Origin: Culicoidibacter larvae | Lineage (GTDB): Bacteria > Bacillota_I > Bacilli_A > Culicoidibacterales > Culicoidibacteraceae | Direction of reading: 5' to 3' | Assembly (NCBI RefSeq): GCF_005771635.1 | Contig: NZ_VBWP01000010.1 | Coordinates: forward strand, 1 to 64,000 | Length of the DNA stretch: 64,000 nt | Shown: piece after piece, positions 16,801-24,570 of the stretch | How positions within the stretch are numbered: the stretch's first letter is position 1 | How the letters are laid out: the number at the start of each line of letters is the position of its first letter | Program-made: the position numbers and the translations under genes | The notes under the pieces: model-generated | Told to the model about the DNA's origin: nothing | The model's database searches: none | What the model saw: only the letters and a program-made list of their open reading frames with translations

Positions 16801-18186
16801 GCGTTGACTCCAGTACAAGCAGTACAGTTAGCTGGAGCAAAAGCATGGGAACATCAGACTGGAGCAGACGTTGTTATTACAACAATTGATATTTCTAAGG
16901 TACAAGCGACTAAAGGTGTATATGATGTTACTTTTGCAACTGCTAAAGGAACAACAATTGCCGTAAAAGCAGTTGTTGATTATGTAAATCCGCCGGTGGT
17001 TGGAGATAATGAAAGTATCATCGCAGATGATTTTATATTGACAATCGATGAAGCGGCAACATTGACAACTGATAAAGCAGTGACATTCGCAAGTGCTAAA
17101 GCTTGGGAACATGTGAGTGGACAAGATGTTGCAATTACAACTGTAGATATTAGTTCAGTTCAGGCAACAAAAGGTGTATATGACGTTGTTTTTGCAACTA
17201 CCAAAGGAACATCAATTACTGTAAAGGCAATTGTAGATTATACATTGCCGCCAGTAGCGGGAGATAATGAGAGTATTATCGCTGACAACTTTCATTTAAC
17301 CGAAGCAGAAGCAGCAACTTTGACGGAAGCGGAAGCGGTTACGCTTGCTGCCGCTAAAGCCTGGGAGCATCAAACTGGTGCATCAGTAACAATTACAACA
17401 GTTGATATTAGTGCTGTACAAGCAACTAAAGGCGTATATGATGTTGTTTTTGCGACTGCCAAAGGAACGGATATTACAGTGAAGGCGATTGTTGATTATA
17501 TTAATGTGCCAATTGTTAATGATAACGAAATGATTATTGCTGATAACTTTAGTTTGACATTAGAAGCAGCTGACAATTTAACCGAAAATCAAGCAATTGA
17601 CTTTGCTAAAGCGTATGCGTGGCAAATATCTGATGGAAGCCAAGTTACTATTACAACAGTAGATATTTCGCAGGTAAAACCACTTCAAGGTTATTATCCA
17701 GTTACTTTTACAACTGCCAAAGGAACAACTATTACCGTCCAAGCAGTAGTTGGAGAAAACTTGATTTATTATAATATTCAAGGAAATGATTTGACAATTA
17801 CTTTAAGTGAATTGCAAAAACAAATTGTCAATGGAACTCTAGAAGCATATGTTTTAGAACATTCTAATGCAGTGGGAGCAAAAACAGATATTAGTGGTAC
17901 ATATGCGATGCCAGTATCTGCAGATGTTACACAATTAGGATTGACTAATAATATTGCAAGTATTCCAGTTGAATTGAATATTAATCATGCGGCAGCAGGT
18001 GCTAGTGCAGTAGCAGCAGTAGAAGAAACAGAAAAAGAAATAATAGAAACGAATGCAACTGTTATTGTTCACGTCATTGATGATGCAGATTTACCTTCAA
18101 CAGGGACAAGTGAATTAGAATTTTTAGCAATTGGTGTTGTACTACTTACATTATCTGGTGTAGTAATTATAAGACGTAAAAAATAA
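13855..18186 (+). CDS. Giant LPSTG surface protein with five LapB-like repeats
   Basis: 1443-residue cell-wall-anchored protein. The start is ATG 13855 (AGGAGG 7 bases upstream; ATG 13852 is an alternative). A signal peptide ends near NAH. Residues about 40-490 form an unrecognised beta-rich region, perhaps a propeller. About 790-870 resembles Ig-like DUF5011 domains. Residues about 876-1300 contain five tandem 84-residue repeats (nt 16480-17755). Each has xxDDFxLTxxEA, AKAW and GVYDVxFATAKGT and resembles the beta-sandwich repeats of Listeria LapB. A pre-anchor domain of the same type is followed by LPSTG at 1413-1417 and the tail IRRKK. The repeats probably act as a stalk that presents the N-terminal domain. 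The ligand is unknown. DNA identity between repeats invites copy-number change by recombination. Confidence 0.88.
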   Translation: MKRFFKGSLKLLLSASIVLTAFVSQSFYVNAHPSNDITLPGGNNYDDYTIKSDSPISGGYAQLSGYKRRVDANPTKGSYISTSVAEHVGVPATITDDAITSYVQVSDGGYLVSSFAASSSGTGGNMSFVSKFDAQFNLISTKEVNSYLNNKMFLSLTALPNQTPGQSEYGFITQDAEFVYFDKDGNFLPALTKKPSIPLPPGVSGGMYGQGGLIANKFRGETVWVPGAKISTAYLQEFDANKNFVGHISIPKPTPLNSNIATNRMALNVWLLDNGNHILQFVEQETDNVNASTADYTELWLYDASFNPIKELIPVTNRLSFSVLSSEGNPLISYKQNNELILQRIDINSGTVLLEKTFSAEMNASFSSMYYPSVNSGNLYISGQGNPVGDFAGYATSRGSFIAELKEVGNTFEVVNANFIETKVNHSIANIKEMPGNPEKIIVYGTTAWGQSNDFDLFPHPSTGLLGGTEAFFGTFDQSLDYAPKLPVPGYINVRVNSDASATDVDMAMLNFVKKDMENGTNDLENHRLDDFTSNETLLSRVNKNVLNSDYQNTTIDWSKFGLTPIAGKNTYEVGPNSDVTFSVTDSSMLQTTISTLVNVLDENTMTDTEPDPENGNYAIFAKDIRVHVNNVAALDYLIAAQVKAWNLKSGVIETATVQVDKNNVQQKVGVYTVSYTYQGIIKENKVIVYDDDTTFGPKTDDPNDEDNTEMIYAVGGSYLPTEVAGKSLDQVTEYAAWDLTTGQKITTKTTETKDENNAITSYDGTKAGKYYVTYTLNSGTAKTVLVQINTGNIPVLTVNPKNISLDVNAAVPDVMAGVTATDIEDLDLTSAISNTGSVTTTAKGIYTINYSVTDSDYNTVTNFRKYLVDYVNIPVEMNNEAIVADDFKLTEAEAAALTVTQAESLAGAKAWSTDDGTDVTITNTDISQVQATKGVYDVVFATAKGTTITVKAVVGYVNPPVVGDNESIIADDFNLTSAEAAALTPVQAVQLAGAKAWEHQTGADVVITTIDISKVQATKGVYDVTFATAKGTTIAVKAVVDYVNPPVVGDNESIIADDFILTIDEAATLTTDKAVTFASAKAWEHVSGQDVAITTVDISSVQATKGVYDVVFATTKGTSITVKAIVDYTLPPVAGDNESIIADNFHLTEAEAATLTEAEAVTLAAAKAWEHQTGASVTITTVDISAVQATKGVYDVVFATAKGTDITVKAIVDYINVPIVNDNEMIIADNFSLTLEAADNLTENQAIDFAKAYAWQISDGSQVTITTVDISQVKPLQGYYPVTFTTAKGTTITVQAVVGENLIYYNIQGNDLTITLSELQKQIVNGTLEAYVLEHSNAVGAKTDISGTYAMPVSADVTQLGLTNNIASIPVELNINHAAAGASAVAAVEETEKEIIETNATVIVHVIDDADLPSTGTSELEFLAIGVVLLTLSGVVIIRRKK
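16480..17755 (+). repeat. Five tandem ~255-bp coding repeats
   Basis: Period about 252-258 bp within the surface-protein gene at 13855. The segments coding for VQATKGVYDVVFATAKGT are the most alike, and the spacer segments vary most. Confidence 0.9.
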
Positions 18187-18212
18187 GTTCAATACTTTTT
18201 ATAAGAATTGAT

Positions 18213-18238
18213 AAAAGCACCTTTCGAGGTGCTTTTTT
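18213..18238 (+). terminator. Terminator after the LPSTG gene
   Basis: AAAAGCACCT, TTCG tetraloop, AGGTGCTTTT, then T. Confidence 0.93.
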
Positions 18239-18327
18239 AATATTGAATTGGTTCGTAAATGCTTGGCAAGAGATGGGTTTTGCGGTAAAATAGCTAGGTA
18301 GAAATTTGAATAATGAGGTGGCTTTGA

Positions 18328-18915
18328 ATGGCTGGTTTGAATCCGAAAGTGGATGTGTATATGAGTAAGTTAAAGATGTGGCAGGATGAGACTGAAGCTT
18401 TGCGTTCGGTGATGCTGAGCACCGGGCTTGATGAGGAGTTGAAATGGGGGAAGCCCTGCTACGCTCATGAAGGGAAAAATATTGCCTTGATTCAGGGCTT
18501 CAAGTCTTATTTTGCCTTGCTCTTTATGAAGGGCGGATTAATGATTGATCCGGATAATGTGTTGGTGAATGTTGGTGAGAATTCTGAAGCGGCGAAACAG
18601 ATGCGGTTTACTGATGTTGATGATATTCTGGCGAAGCAGGATATTATTAAGAAGTATGTTGAGCAGGCTGTTGCTGTTGAAGTTTCCGGAGCGAAGCGGG
18701 AAGCGAAAGCGCCGCAAGAGTTGGTGGTGCCGGAGGAGTTGACGGCGAAGTTTGAGCAGGATCCGATTTTTAGGACGGCATTCGAGGCGTTGACACCAGG
18801 ACGGCAGAAGGCATATATTATGCATTTTGAGCAGGCGAAGCAGTCGGCAACGCGAACGGCACGGATTGAGAAGTATACTCATAAGATTCTTGAGGGCAAA
18901 GGGATGATGGATTAA
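18328..18915 (+). CDS. YdeI-family protein (DUF1801)
   Basis: 195-residue cytoplasmic protein of the Bacillus YdeI/OmdA type. The N-terminal DUF1801 fold contains LKWGKPCYAHEGKNIALIQGFKSYFALLF-like signature pieces (EELKWGKPCY, FALLFMKGGLM). The C-terminal part ends with the family's conserved QAKQSATRTARIEKY and ILEGKG. The molecular role of the family is not established. GAGGTGG lies upstream of ATG 18328. It stands alone between two terminators and has a higher-GC, plainly housekeeping-type codon use compared with the adjacent surface genes. Confidence 0.88.
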   Translation: MAGLNPKVDVYMSKLKMWQDETEALRSVMLSTGLDEELKWGKPCYAHEGKNIALIQGFKSYFALLFMKGGLMIDPDNVLVNVGENSEAAKQMRFTDVDDILAKQDIIKKYVEQAVAVEVSGAKREAKAPQELVVPEELTAKFEQDPIFRTAFEALTPGRQKAYIMHFEQAKQSATRTARIEKYTHKILEGKGMMD

Positions 18916-18931
18916 TTTTTTTATAAAAGAT

Positions 18932-18964
18932 AAAAGCGAGTAGTCGGTGCGACTACTCGCTTTT
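18932..18964 (+). terminator. Terminator after the YdeI-type gene
   Basis: AAAAGCGAGTAGTC pairs with GACTACTCGCTTTT around GGTGC. Confidence 0.93.
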
Positions 18965-19065
18965 CAATTTTAACCCAGGGTTGGGTGGTGTGATTGATGA
19001 TTTTCATTTTGATATAATAAATGAAAGTAAAGTGATTGGAAAAAGTTTAATAGTTTAAAAATGTA

Positions 19066-19094
19066 TTGTGAAAAATAGCGCTTAGTAGTATAAT
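19066..19094 (+). promoter_or_regulatory. Promoter of the internalin-like gene
   Basis: TTGTGA (19066-19071), 17 bp, TATAAT (19089-19094); the leader is about 100 nt. Confidence 0.8.
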
Positions 19095-19203
19095 AAAATG
19101 TAGAATATGGGAAAACAAGTAAAAATAAGGGATTGATAGTGAATAACTTGATAGGATGAAAGGTGTTGGATTCGAGTAAAGTTATAACGGAGGAAAAGGA
19201 TAA

Positions 19204-20184
19204 ATGAAGAAACTTAAAGTTTTGTTGAGTGTGCTTACAATTGCAGCATTAAGCGGCAGTGTAGCACCGACAGTTTTTGCTGAGGACACAGGTACAGAAA
19301 CAAGTGGGGAAAATGTAAATGTTTCTGATGAAAATACTTTGGATGAGAGCGCTTCTAATGAAGCGGCGGGAACTGCAAATAACGCAGTAACTGAAGAGAA
19401 AAATGAAGAAGATAATAAAGTATCAGTATTTGCATCTGGTGATGAAGTAACTATTTCGGATCCAGCATTGAAAGCGGCGTTGAACGGTTTAGTGAGTAGC
19501 AGCCGTAATGCTGATGATATATTGACTCAAGGAGATTTAGCTTCTATTAGCGGCAGCATTAGCTTAGCTAGTCTGGGAATTGAAGATATCACAGGGATTG
19601 AGTATTTAGTAAATGTGACTAAGATTGATTTACGCGATAATATTATTCAGGATATTACTCCATTAGCATCAATGACACAATTGACTAAAATCAATGTTAC
19701 CCAAAATATAATTACTGATTTTCGGCCGTTGCAAGGGTTAACAAATTTAACCGTCATGGCAATTACCGATCAGTATATGTATTATCAAATTTCGGATTTT
19801 GATGGTACGGCAATCAATGAATTTATTGCGCCGGATGGAACACCAATGACAGTTGTGGCTGTAAGTCATGATGGCAATTATGATGCTGCAAGCAATACAA
19901 TTTCATGGACCGGACTGGAAAACACTAGTTCAGTTGAGTACTTGGTTTCGCATCGGGTAACATTAAATGGTATTAATACTATCTTTAATGGTGCGCAAGA
20001 AATCAGATATACAACTTTTGTTAATCAAAATGCAGTTGAACCGACAAATTCAGCAAGCAGCACTTCAACAGGAACAACAAGCAGTACATTACCTAATACT
20101 GGTGAAAACAGTGTTGAGTTTGCTTTAGCTGGTGCAGCTGTAACAGCTATTGCAACAGTCATTTTAGTGCGTAGAAAAAAATAG
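19204..20184 (+). CDS. Internalin-like leucine-rich-repeat LPNTG protein
   Basis: 326-residue sortase-anchored protein. It has a signal peptide (cleavage near VFAED), an acidic disordered linker (about 25-80), then a short SDS22-type leucine-rich block (about 95-190). That block includes LGIEDITGIEYLVNVTKIDL, IIQDITPLASMTQLTKI and IITDFRPLQGLTNLTVM. An Ig-like inter-repeat region follows, then a Ser/Thr-rich stretch, LPNTG at 296-300, a hydrophobic segment and VRRKK. Only about three LRR units are present, far fewer than in InlA, so binding specificity may be narrow or the protein may be reduced. CGGAGG precedes the ATG. A strong promoter and flanking terminators make it monocistronic. Confidence 0.9.
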   Translation: MKKLKVLLSVLTIAALSGSVAPTVFAEDTGTETSGENVNVSDENTLDESASNEAAGTANNAVTEEKNEEDNKVSVFASGDEVTISDPALKAALNGLVSSSRNADDILTQGDLASISGSISLASLGIEDITGIEYLVNVTKIDLRDNIIQDITPLASMTQLTKINVTQNIITDFRPLQGLTNLTVMAITDQYMYYQISDFDGTAINEFIAPDGTPMTVVAVSHDGNYDAASNTISWTGLENTSSVEYLVSHRVTLNGINTIFNGAQEIRYTTFVNQNAVEPTNSASSTSTGTTSSTLPNTGENSVEFALAGAAVTAIATVILVRRKK

Positions 20185-20285
20185 ACAAATATATATAATA
20201 AAACAACTTAAGCGTCAAGGCATTTTTTATTGAATAAGCTATTTTCATTCAATCACTTAAAGCGCTTTGAACCATATTTGGCAGA

Positions 20286-20319
20286 GGGCAAGGACGAGAG
20301 CATCGTTCCTTGCCTTTTT
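20286..20319 (+). terminator. Terminator
   Basis: GGCAAGGACGA pairs with TCGTTCCTTGCC and is followed by TTTTT; it lies about 100 bp beyond the internalin-like gene. Confidence 0.85.
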
Positions 20320-20368
20320 GCTTGGTTCTGGGTATAATTGAGATAGAAATTGACTGGAGGCGGAAGCA

Positions 20369-20524
20369 ATGGCGATTACAACTGCATTATGGATTGCTTT
20401 AATTATGATTGGTGGTGCTATTGTTTTGATGGCGATTATTCTAGTCATCTTTACGATTTATATTATGCTGGCTAAGGGTACACCTGATAAGAAGTTGCCG
20501 CAAAAACCGGAGAATTCTTTGTAA
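20369..20524 (+). CDS. 51-residue single-pass membrane protein
   Basis: A small gene with GGAGG 8 bases before ATG 20369 and TAA at 20522-20524. The product has a long hydrophobic segment (about residues 6-36: WIALIMIGGAIVLMAIILVI) and a short charged tail KGTPDKKLPQKPENSL, so it is probably a one-helix membrane protein with a cytoplasmic tail. No family recognised. It has its own terminator and sits between an internalin-like gene and a MerR gene. Confidence 0.7.
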   Translation: MAITTALWIALIMIGGAIVLMAIILVIFTIYIMLAKGTPDKKLPQKPENSL

Positions 20525-20558
20525 AAACACGCGATTTCAATAATTGCGTGTTTTTTTA
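20523..20558 (+). terminator. Terminator of the small membrane protein gene
   Basis: AAAAACACGC pairs with GCGTGTTTTT; it starts at the stop codon and ends in seven T. Confidence 0.88.
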
Positions 20559-20567
20559 GTTTTTCCC

Positions 20568-20598
20568 TTGACTCTGACCTTAGGACGGGGGTTATAGT
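20568..20598 (+). promoter_or_regulatory. MerR-type promoter with 19-bp spacer
   Basis: TTGACT (20568-20573) and TATAGT (20593-20598) are 19 bp apart, the long spacer typical of promoters activated by MerR-family proteins through DNA distortion. The spacer carries CCTTAGG at its centre. It precedes a merR gene, which suggests autoregulation. Confidence 0.75.
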
Positions 20599-20623
20599 GA
20601 GGATAGAAAGGATGTGCAGGTTT

Positions 20624-21481
20624 ATGTATACGGTAAAACAGATGGCCGAACTTTCATCGGTGAGTGTTAAGACGTTGTATCATTATCAGAAGGTTGGTAT
20701 TTTGATGCCGGCGCAAATTGATGAGAATGGTTATCGTTATTATGATGACGAGCAGATTAAGACTTTGCAGAAAATTTTGTTTTATAAGGAGCTAGGATTT
20801 TCGTTGGAGAAAATTCGTGAGATGCAGCAAGAGGGTTTGAGCCCGGTTGCTGAGTTGAAGCGGCAGCGGGAGCTGTTGCAGGCGCAGCGGGTGAAGTTGA
20901 CTGAGGTGCTGAAGACGATTGATAAGACTATCAAGAGTGAGGAGCAGCACAAGGACTTGGCTCCGCGCGAGTATTTTGTGGGCTTGAAGAAGGATGAGCG
21001 TGCTAATGCAGTGATGTTGCGGGTGCTGAATACCGGTGGTATGTGGTGTGATTTCGTTTTTGGTGAACGTCCTTTGGCTTCGTCGCAATTTGGTTTACAG
21101 GCAACGGCAGCTTGTGTGTTAGGTGACGATGAGTTATCTTTTTATGGCTATCCGGTTATTGGCAAGAAACAGTTTGAGCATCCATTTTTACGGGTTGCTT
21201 ATACTGATATTCAATCAATTGAGCTGAGTGTTCGTCGCGGACTTTCCGGTTCATTGATTAAAAATTATTCGATGATGGTAAAGATTCGTTTTGATGATTA
21301 TGAAATTGTTTTGCGGGATGGCAATACTGCAGTCAGCAAGGAATTTTATAAATTAGCAGCAAAGTATGATTTTCTCTTGAGTGATCCTCAGCAATTAATT
21401 GATGCCGCGGATATTATGGATAGAGATCAGTTATATGCATTTTTTGAGCATTTGTATGCAGAAAGTGATTTGGATAGCTAG
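20624..21481 (+). CDS. MerR-family regulator with an unusual C-terminal domain
   Basis: 285-residue regulator. An N-terminal MerR winged helix (residues 1-70; YTVKQMAELSSVSVKTLYHY, then NGYRYYDDEQI) is followed by a coiled coil (about 85-115). The C-terminal part (about 120-285) does not look like the GyrI-like drug-binding domain common in long MerR proteins; its beta-rich pattern is closer to a PH-like fold, a guess from hydrophobic spacing. ATG 20624 gives the canonical MerR start; an upstream in-frame ATG at 20612 is possible. The 19-bp-spacer promoter in front suggests it activates its own gene. Target and inducer unknown. Confidence 0.87.
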   Translation: MYTVKQMAELSSVSVKTLYHYQKVGILMPAQIDENGYRYYDDEQIKTLQKILFYKELGFSLEKIREMQQEGLSPVAELKRQRELLQAQRVKLTEVLKTIDKTIKSEEQHKDLAPREYFVGLKKDERANAVMLRVLNTGGMWCDFVFGERPLASSQFGLQATAACVLGDDELSFYGYPVIGKKQFEHPFLRVAYTDIQSIELSVRRGLSGSLIKNYSMMVKIRFDDYEIVLRDGNTAVSKEFYKLAAKYDFLLSDPQQLIDAADIMDRDQLYAFFEHLYAESDLDS

Positions 21482-21493
21482 GGAGAATTTGGC

Positions 21494-21529
21494 AAACCCA
21501 GCCGGCATGAAGCCGGCTGGGTTTGTTTT
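21494..21529 (+). terminator. Terminator after the MerR gene
   Basis: AAACCCAGCCGGC pairs with GCCGGCTGGGTTT, then TGTTTTT. Confidence 0.93.
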
Positions 21530-21627
21530 TGGTCTTTTTCTTCATAATTTTCACCAAATGAACATGGATATTTGATGGAAAATTTTGTATAGTAATTGGG
21601 AACAATTTTGAAAGGATTTGATTCGTT

Positions 21628-22002
21628 ATGGATAGAGCAAAAGTTGCTAAGAATGGAGTTTTGCTGAATACAGTTCTGATTGCAGTGGCTTTAATTATTT
21701 GGGGTGCATTTTTTGTGCTTAATAATTTTGGTTCGGCACAGATAACATTTTTTGTATGGATTGTTTATATGGTTGTGGCGGCAGTGTTGCTGGTGCTTTC
21801 AATTTTAACGTTTATTCAGTTACAAAAGAATAACATTAAGGGTGGCGCATTGTTACTGGCTTCGGCAATTGTAATGATGGTGTTTTCAGTTTTTGCCTTT
21901 GTTATTGGTTTAATTACTATTATTTTATCAGGATTATCAATGCGTAAAATTAAGGAATCTCAGCAAGAGATGGAATTTAAAGAAGAGTTGGCAGCTGAAT
22001 AG
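21628..22002 (+). CDS. Four-helix membrane protein, first of a three-gene operon
   Basis: Unrecognised 124-residue membrane protein. Hydrophobic segments lie at about 12-32, 40-62, 72-92 and 90-108. It ends with the charged tail MRKIKESQQEMEFKEELAAE. AAAGGA precedes ATG 21628. The next gene starts two bases after its stop, and a third follows one base after that, so the three are co-translated and may form a complex. The layout recalls DUF4064-type small membrane proteins, but I cannot assign a family. Confidence 0.82.
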   Translation: MDRAKVAKNGVLLNTVLIAVALIIWGAFFVLNNFGSAQITFFVWIVYMVVAAVLLVLSILTFIQLQKNNIKGGALLLASAIVMMVFSVFAFVIGLITIILSGLSMRKIKESQQEMEFKEELAAE

Positions 22003-22003
22003 C

Positions 22004-22384
22004 ATGGATTTGCTAAATGTTGATCGCGGACAGATTGCCGAGCGCGGGATACGCTTGGCAATTTTTTGGCTGCTTACCAGCATAGCTGGTTTAATGAGCA
22101 GTTCAGTATTTTTGTTGTTGCTTTTTACCGGATATTTTTTAAAGAGTATCGCGGTAATGATGATCTTAATAGTGGTTTTATTGGCTGTGGTTATTGCAGT
22201 AGCTGCTTTGGTTAATAGAACAATGGTAAACCATAGTGAATTTGAGGTTGTTAATTTGCCAGGAACAAACTTTTTGATTGTGACTGCTTGCGTAGATATT
22301 GCCGGGATTTTTATTCCACTGGCATTTCTTTTCGGTATTATTTTTAGTGCTGTTGCTATTGGACAGATGAAAGCAGGGATGTAG
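22004..22384 (+). CDS. Four-helix membrane protein, second of the operon
   Basis: 126-residue integral membrane protein with about four hydrophobic stretches (roughly 17-40, 44-68, 84-100 and 100-122). A short N-terminal polar region contains NVDRGQIAERGIR. It starts one base after the stop of the previous gene without a good ribosome-binding site of its own, so translational coupling is likely. It is similar in size and topology to its upstream neighbour and may be an old duplicate. Function unknown. Confidence 0.8.
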   Translation: MDLLNVDRGQIAERGIRLAIFWLLTSIAGLMSSSVFLLLLFTGYFLKSIAVMMILIVVLLAVVIAVAALVNRTMVNHSEFEVVNLPGTNFLIVTACVDIAGIFIPLAFLFGIIFSAVAIGQMKAGM

Positions 22385-22385
22385 G

Positions 22386-22919
22386 ATGACATATATAGAG
22401 GCAAGTTCAACATTTTTTCCAAGCTGGGTTCGCTCTAGCGCAGAGTTGAGCCTGGCAGCGGATGATGTTATGCGAGCGTTAGAGGGAATGCTTAAAAATG
22501 AACAATACCAGCGTGATGGCAATACGATTCGAATATTTCCTGTGGCGCAGCTGTTTGTTGGTGGCAGTTATCACTCGTTATATCAGCAAATTGATATTAC
22601 TATCGTTGCGATTAATGATCATTATTCGCGGATTGATTATCAATTTATTCCGCGTGGCCGCACGCTAAAAATTGTAGCCGGGATATTTCTAATAATCATG
22701 TCAGCAGCATTATTTGGTATGGCAGTAATGTTTATGAGCTTTGAGTTTGAACTGGGCTTGTTGTTTATGCTATTACCGCTGCTAATAATTGCATGTGCGA
22801 TTGTTATGATTATTATTGGTAATCGTAAAGGCAGCTACCATAAGCAGTTTGAAAAAACCTTTTTACGGCAGTTGACTCGTTATGGCTTAATTGTTAAGGA
22901 GAAACGCTCGCAAGTTTAA
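22386..22919 (+). CDS. Membrane protein with cytoplasmic N-terminal domain
   Basis: 177-residue protein whose first ~90 residues are soluble alpha/beta, and whose residues about 97-146 form two membrane helices. A basic tail follows (GNRKGSYHKQFEKTF and KEKRSQV). The soluble part (FFPSWVRSSAELSLAADDVMRAL) recalls DUF-type domains in which an amphipathic helix packs on a sheet. Coupled to the two preceding membrane protein genes and closed by a terminator. Function unknown. Confidence 0.8.
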   Translation: MTYIEASSTFFPSWVRSSAELSLAADDVMRALEGMLKNEQYQRDGNTIRIFPVAQLFVGGSYHSLYQQIDITIVAINDHYSRIDYQFIPRGRTLKIVAGIFLIIMSAALFGMAVMFMSFEFELGLLFMLLPLLIIACAIVMIIIGNRKGSYHKQFEKTFLRQLTRYGLIVKEKRSQV

Positions 22920-22941
22920 TGCTTAATTGAATAAGTTTTAA

Positions 22942-22971
22942 AAAAGAACTCCCATGAGAGTTCTTTTTTTG
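22942..22971 (+). terminator. Terminator of the three-gene membrane operon
   Basis: AAGAACTC/GAGTTCTT hairpin followed by seven T. Confidence 0.9.
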
Positions 22972-23050
22972 TTAATGGCGATCATTTTAATTGAGAAAAA
23001 ATATCAGCTATATTATAATAGAAACATATTTAACTTAAGGTAGGGATTTT

Positions 23051-23371
23051 ATGGATAGCATGACAATACAGGATGTCCTGCGCCATATTGAATCAGCGTC
23101 AACAAATGATGCTGAATTAATTGATGTGCGGGAAAAAGATGAATTTGAGGCAGGACATGTGCCAGGCAGCAGAAATGTGCCGTTGATGGGTGTGCTGCTG
23201 AATCCGGATAACTTCTTTGACAAAGCAAAGACATATTATTTGATTTGTGAATCCGGCGGAAGAAGTTTATGCGGTGCCGAACATTTGCATGAATTAGGTT
23301 TTCAGGTAATAAATGTTCTCGGCGGTATGGAAGCATACTGGAATTATATCGGCAAAAGGAGTCAGGCTTAG
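23051..23371 (+). CDS. Rhodanese-like sulfurtransferase
   Basis: 106-residue single-domain rhodanese. It carries LIDVREKDEFEAGHVPGSRNVPL and the active-site loop CESGGRS with the catalytic cysteine at residue 66. Such proteins move sulfane sulfur from a donor to an acceptor thiol through a cysteine persulfide and are used in sulfide handling or cofactor and tRNA thiolation. No sulfur-metabolism partner is adjacent, and terminators flank it, so its partner is unknown. Confidence 0.93.
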   Translation: MDSMTIQDVLRHIESASTNDAELIDVREKDEFEAGHVPGSRNVPLMGVLLNPDNFFDKAKTYYLICESGGRSLCGAEHLHELGFQVINVLGGMEAYWNYIGKRSQA

Positions 23372-23387
23372 CCTGACTCCTTTTGGT
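23356..23387 (+). terminator. Terminator overlapping the rhodanese stop codon
   Basis: AAAGGAGTCAGGC pairs with GCCTGACTCCTTT around TTA; the TAG stop lies in the hairpin. Confidence 0.92.
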
Positions 23388-23448
23388 TTGGTGTTTTTCA
23401 CCATAAGCGGTATACTTAGGGTAGTTATTTTTAGGGAGTGGATGTGTG

Positions 23449-23775
23449 ATGGAACGGTTTTTGAATAATATTCCGCGGTGGCTATCGAGTAAGGTTTCGA
23501 TTTTCATTTATCTTTTTTTATTTTTGTATTTAGTGGTGTTTCCGGCAATCTGTGCTTTGGTGCCGGCTTTGGCTGGTTTTATGCCTTCGAATATGATGCA
23601 GCTTATTCTTGGTAACTATACGAATGTGCTGAGTGCGCTCGGGGCATCAATTGCCGCCGGAACCGGAGTTGCGATTCATTCGAAGGTGCGGGCTAATCAG
23701 CAGCGTCACGAGGCATTGCAGGCATCGGTTGATGAGCTGCATAAGAAGGTTGATGATTTGATGGAGCGGCAGTAG
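23449..23775 (+). CDS. Small membrane protein with C-terminal coiled coil
   Basis: 108-residue protein with a hydrophobic pair of segments (about 15-42 and 55-75, the latter with GNYTNVLSALGASIAAGTGVAI) and a charged coiled-coil tail (QASVDELHKKVDDLMERQ). ATG 23449 is preferred, with GGGAGTGG upstream; a GTG at 23446 is directly adjacent. The plan is like small low-affinity iron permease or DUF-type membrane proteins, but no signature motif is clear. Convergent with the histidine phosphatase gene. Confidence 0.78.
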   Translation: MERFLNNIPRWLSSKVSIFIYLFLFLYLVVFPAICALVPALAGFMPSNMMQLILGNYTNVLSALGASIAAGTGVAIHSKVRANQQRHEALQASVDELHKKVDDLMERQ

Positions 23776-23794
23776 TTGTTTTAGCGAGAAAGAG

Positions 23795-23834
23795 AAAACC
23801 GCCGGGTTCCCTGATGAAGAACCCGGCGGTTTTA
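23795..23834. terminator. Bidirectional terminator
   Basis: AAAACCGCCGGGTT pairs with AACCCGGCGGTTTT between two convergent genes. Confidence 0.92.
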
Positions 23835-23839
23835 AAATT

Positions 23840-24400
23840 TTATTCAATCGAAAGTAATTGGTAATTGCCGTTGCCATCGTATTCAAAAGTGACGATAGCA
23901 AGGTTTGCCAGTGGACTGCGGAAGTTATAGTGTTCCGGGTCGACACTGGTGAGCATTGCTTTGATGACATGCGAGTGGCAGAAAACTAAAATGTTTTTGC
24001 CTGGATACCATTCGATTGCTTTGTCGGCGGCGGTGCGCACCCGGGTCATAATTTCAGTTTCAGTTTCTAAGCCATCAAGTTCAAGTTTGTTGTCCATTGC
24101 TTCGCGGAAAGCGTCGTAATTGCCGCCTTCAAGTGGTCCGAAATTACGTTCAGCAAATCCGTCTTCAAGATGGATGCGTTCTTCGATATCCAGTTCATCA
24201 CAGATGATTTGTGCCGTTTGTAATGCACGAATGAGCGGGCTTGAATAAATGACATCCCACTGGGTATCTTTTAATTTTGGAGCTGCTTTAGTTGCCTGAT
24301 CTTTCCCATTATTGTTTAATGGATTATCAGTTTTTCCTTGAACACGCTCAATGCGGTTCCATTCGGTTTGTCCGTGGCGGACAAAGGTGATTTGTGCCAT
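23840..24400 (-). CDS. Histidine phosphatase (phosphoglycerate mutase-like)
   Basis: 186-residue member of the histidine phosphatase superfamily. The catalytic phospho-histidine motif VRHGQTEWN is at the N terminus (RHG about residues 8-10). The second histidine lies in FCHSHVIKAM. SSPLIRALQTAQII and AERNFGPLEGG are the usual supporting motifs. Members of this size (GpmB/CobC/PhoE types) are mostly broad phosphatases, so mutase activity should not be assumed. Substrate not evident from context. Confidence 0.92.
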   Translation of the reverse strand: MAQITFVRHGQTEWNRIERVQGKTDNPLNNNGKDQATKAAPKLKDTQWDVIYSSPLIRALQTAQIICDELDIEERIHLEDGFAERNFGPLEGGNYDAFREAMDNKLELDGLETETEIMTRVRTAADKAIEWYPGKNILVFCHSHVIKAMLTSVDPEHYNFRSPLANLAIVTFEYDGNGNYQLLSIE

Positions 24401-24570
24401 GGTTTGTGATTGCCTCCCTAAGTAAAGTTGTCCTATTTCTATATTATACTAAAAATCTATTGTAAATTCTATTTTATGGATACATTTTTAGCTGATTATT
24501 GTATAATAGAAGAATGAGTTGTGTTTTAAAAACAACAAAAATCATATAGTGAAGGATTGGTGACTAAACA

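Noticed and set aside
16480-17755. CRISPR-like regular repeats
   Set aside because: Period and content are those of protein-coding domains in one frame; there are no short identical repeats with unique spacers, and no cas genes.
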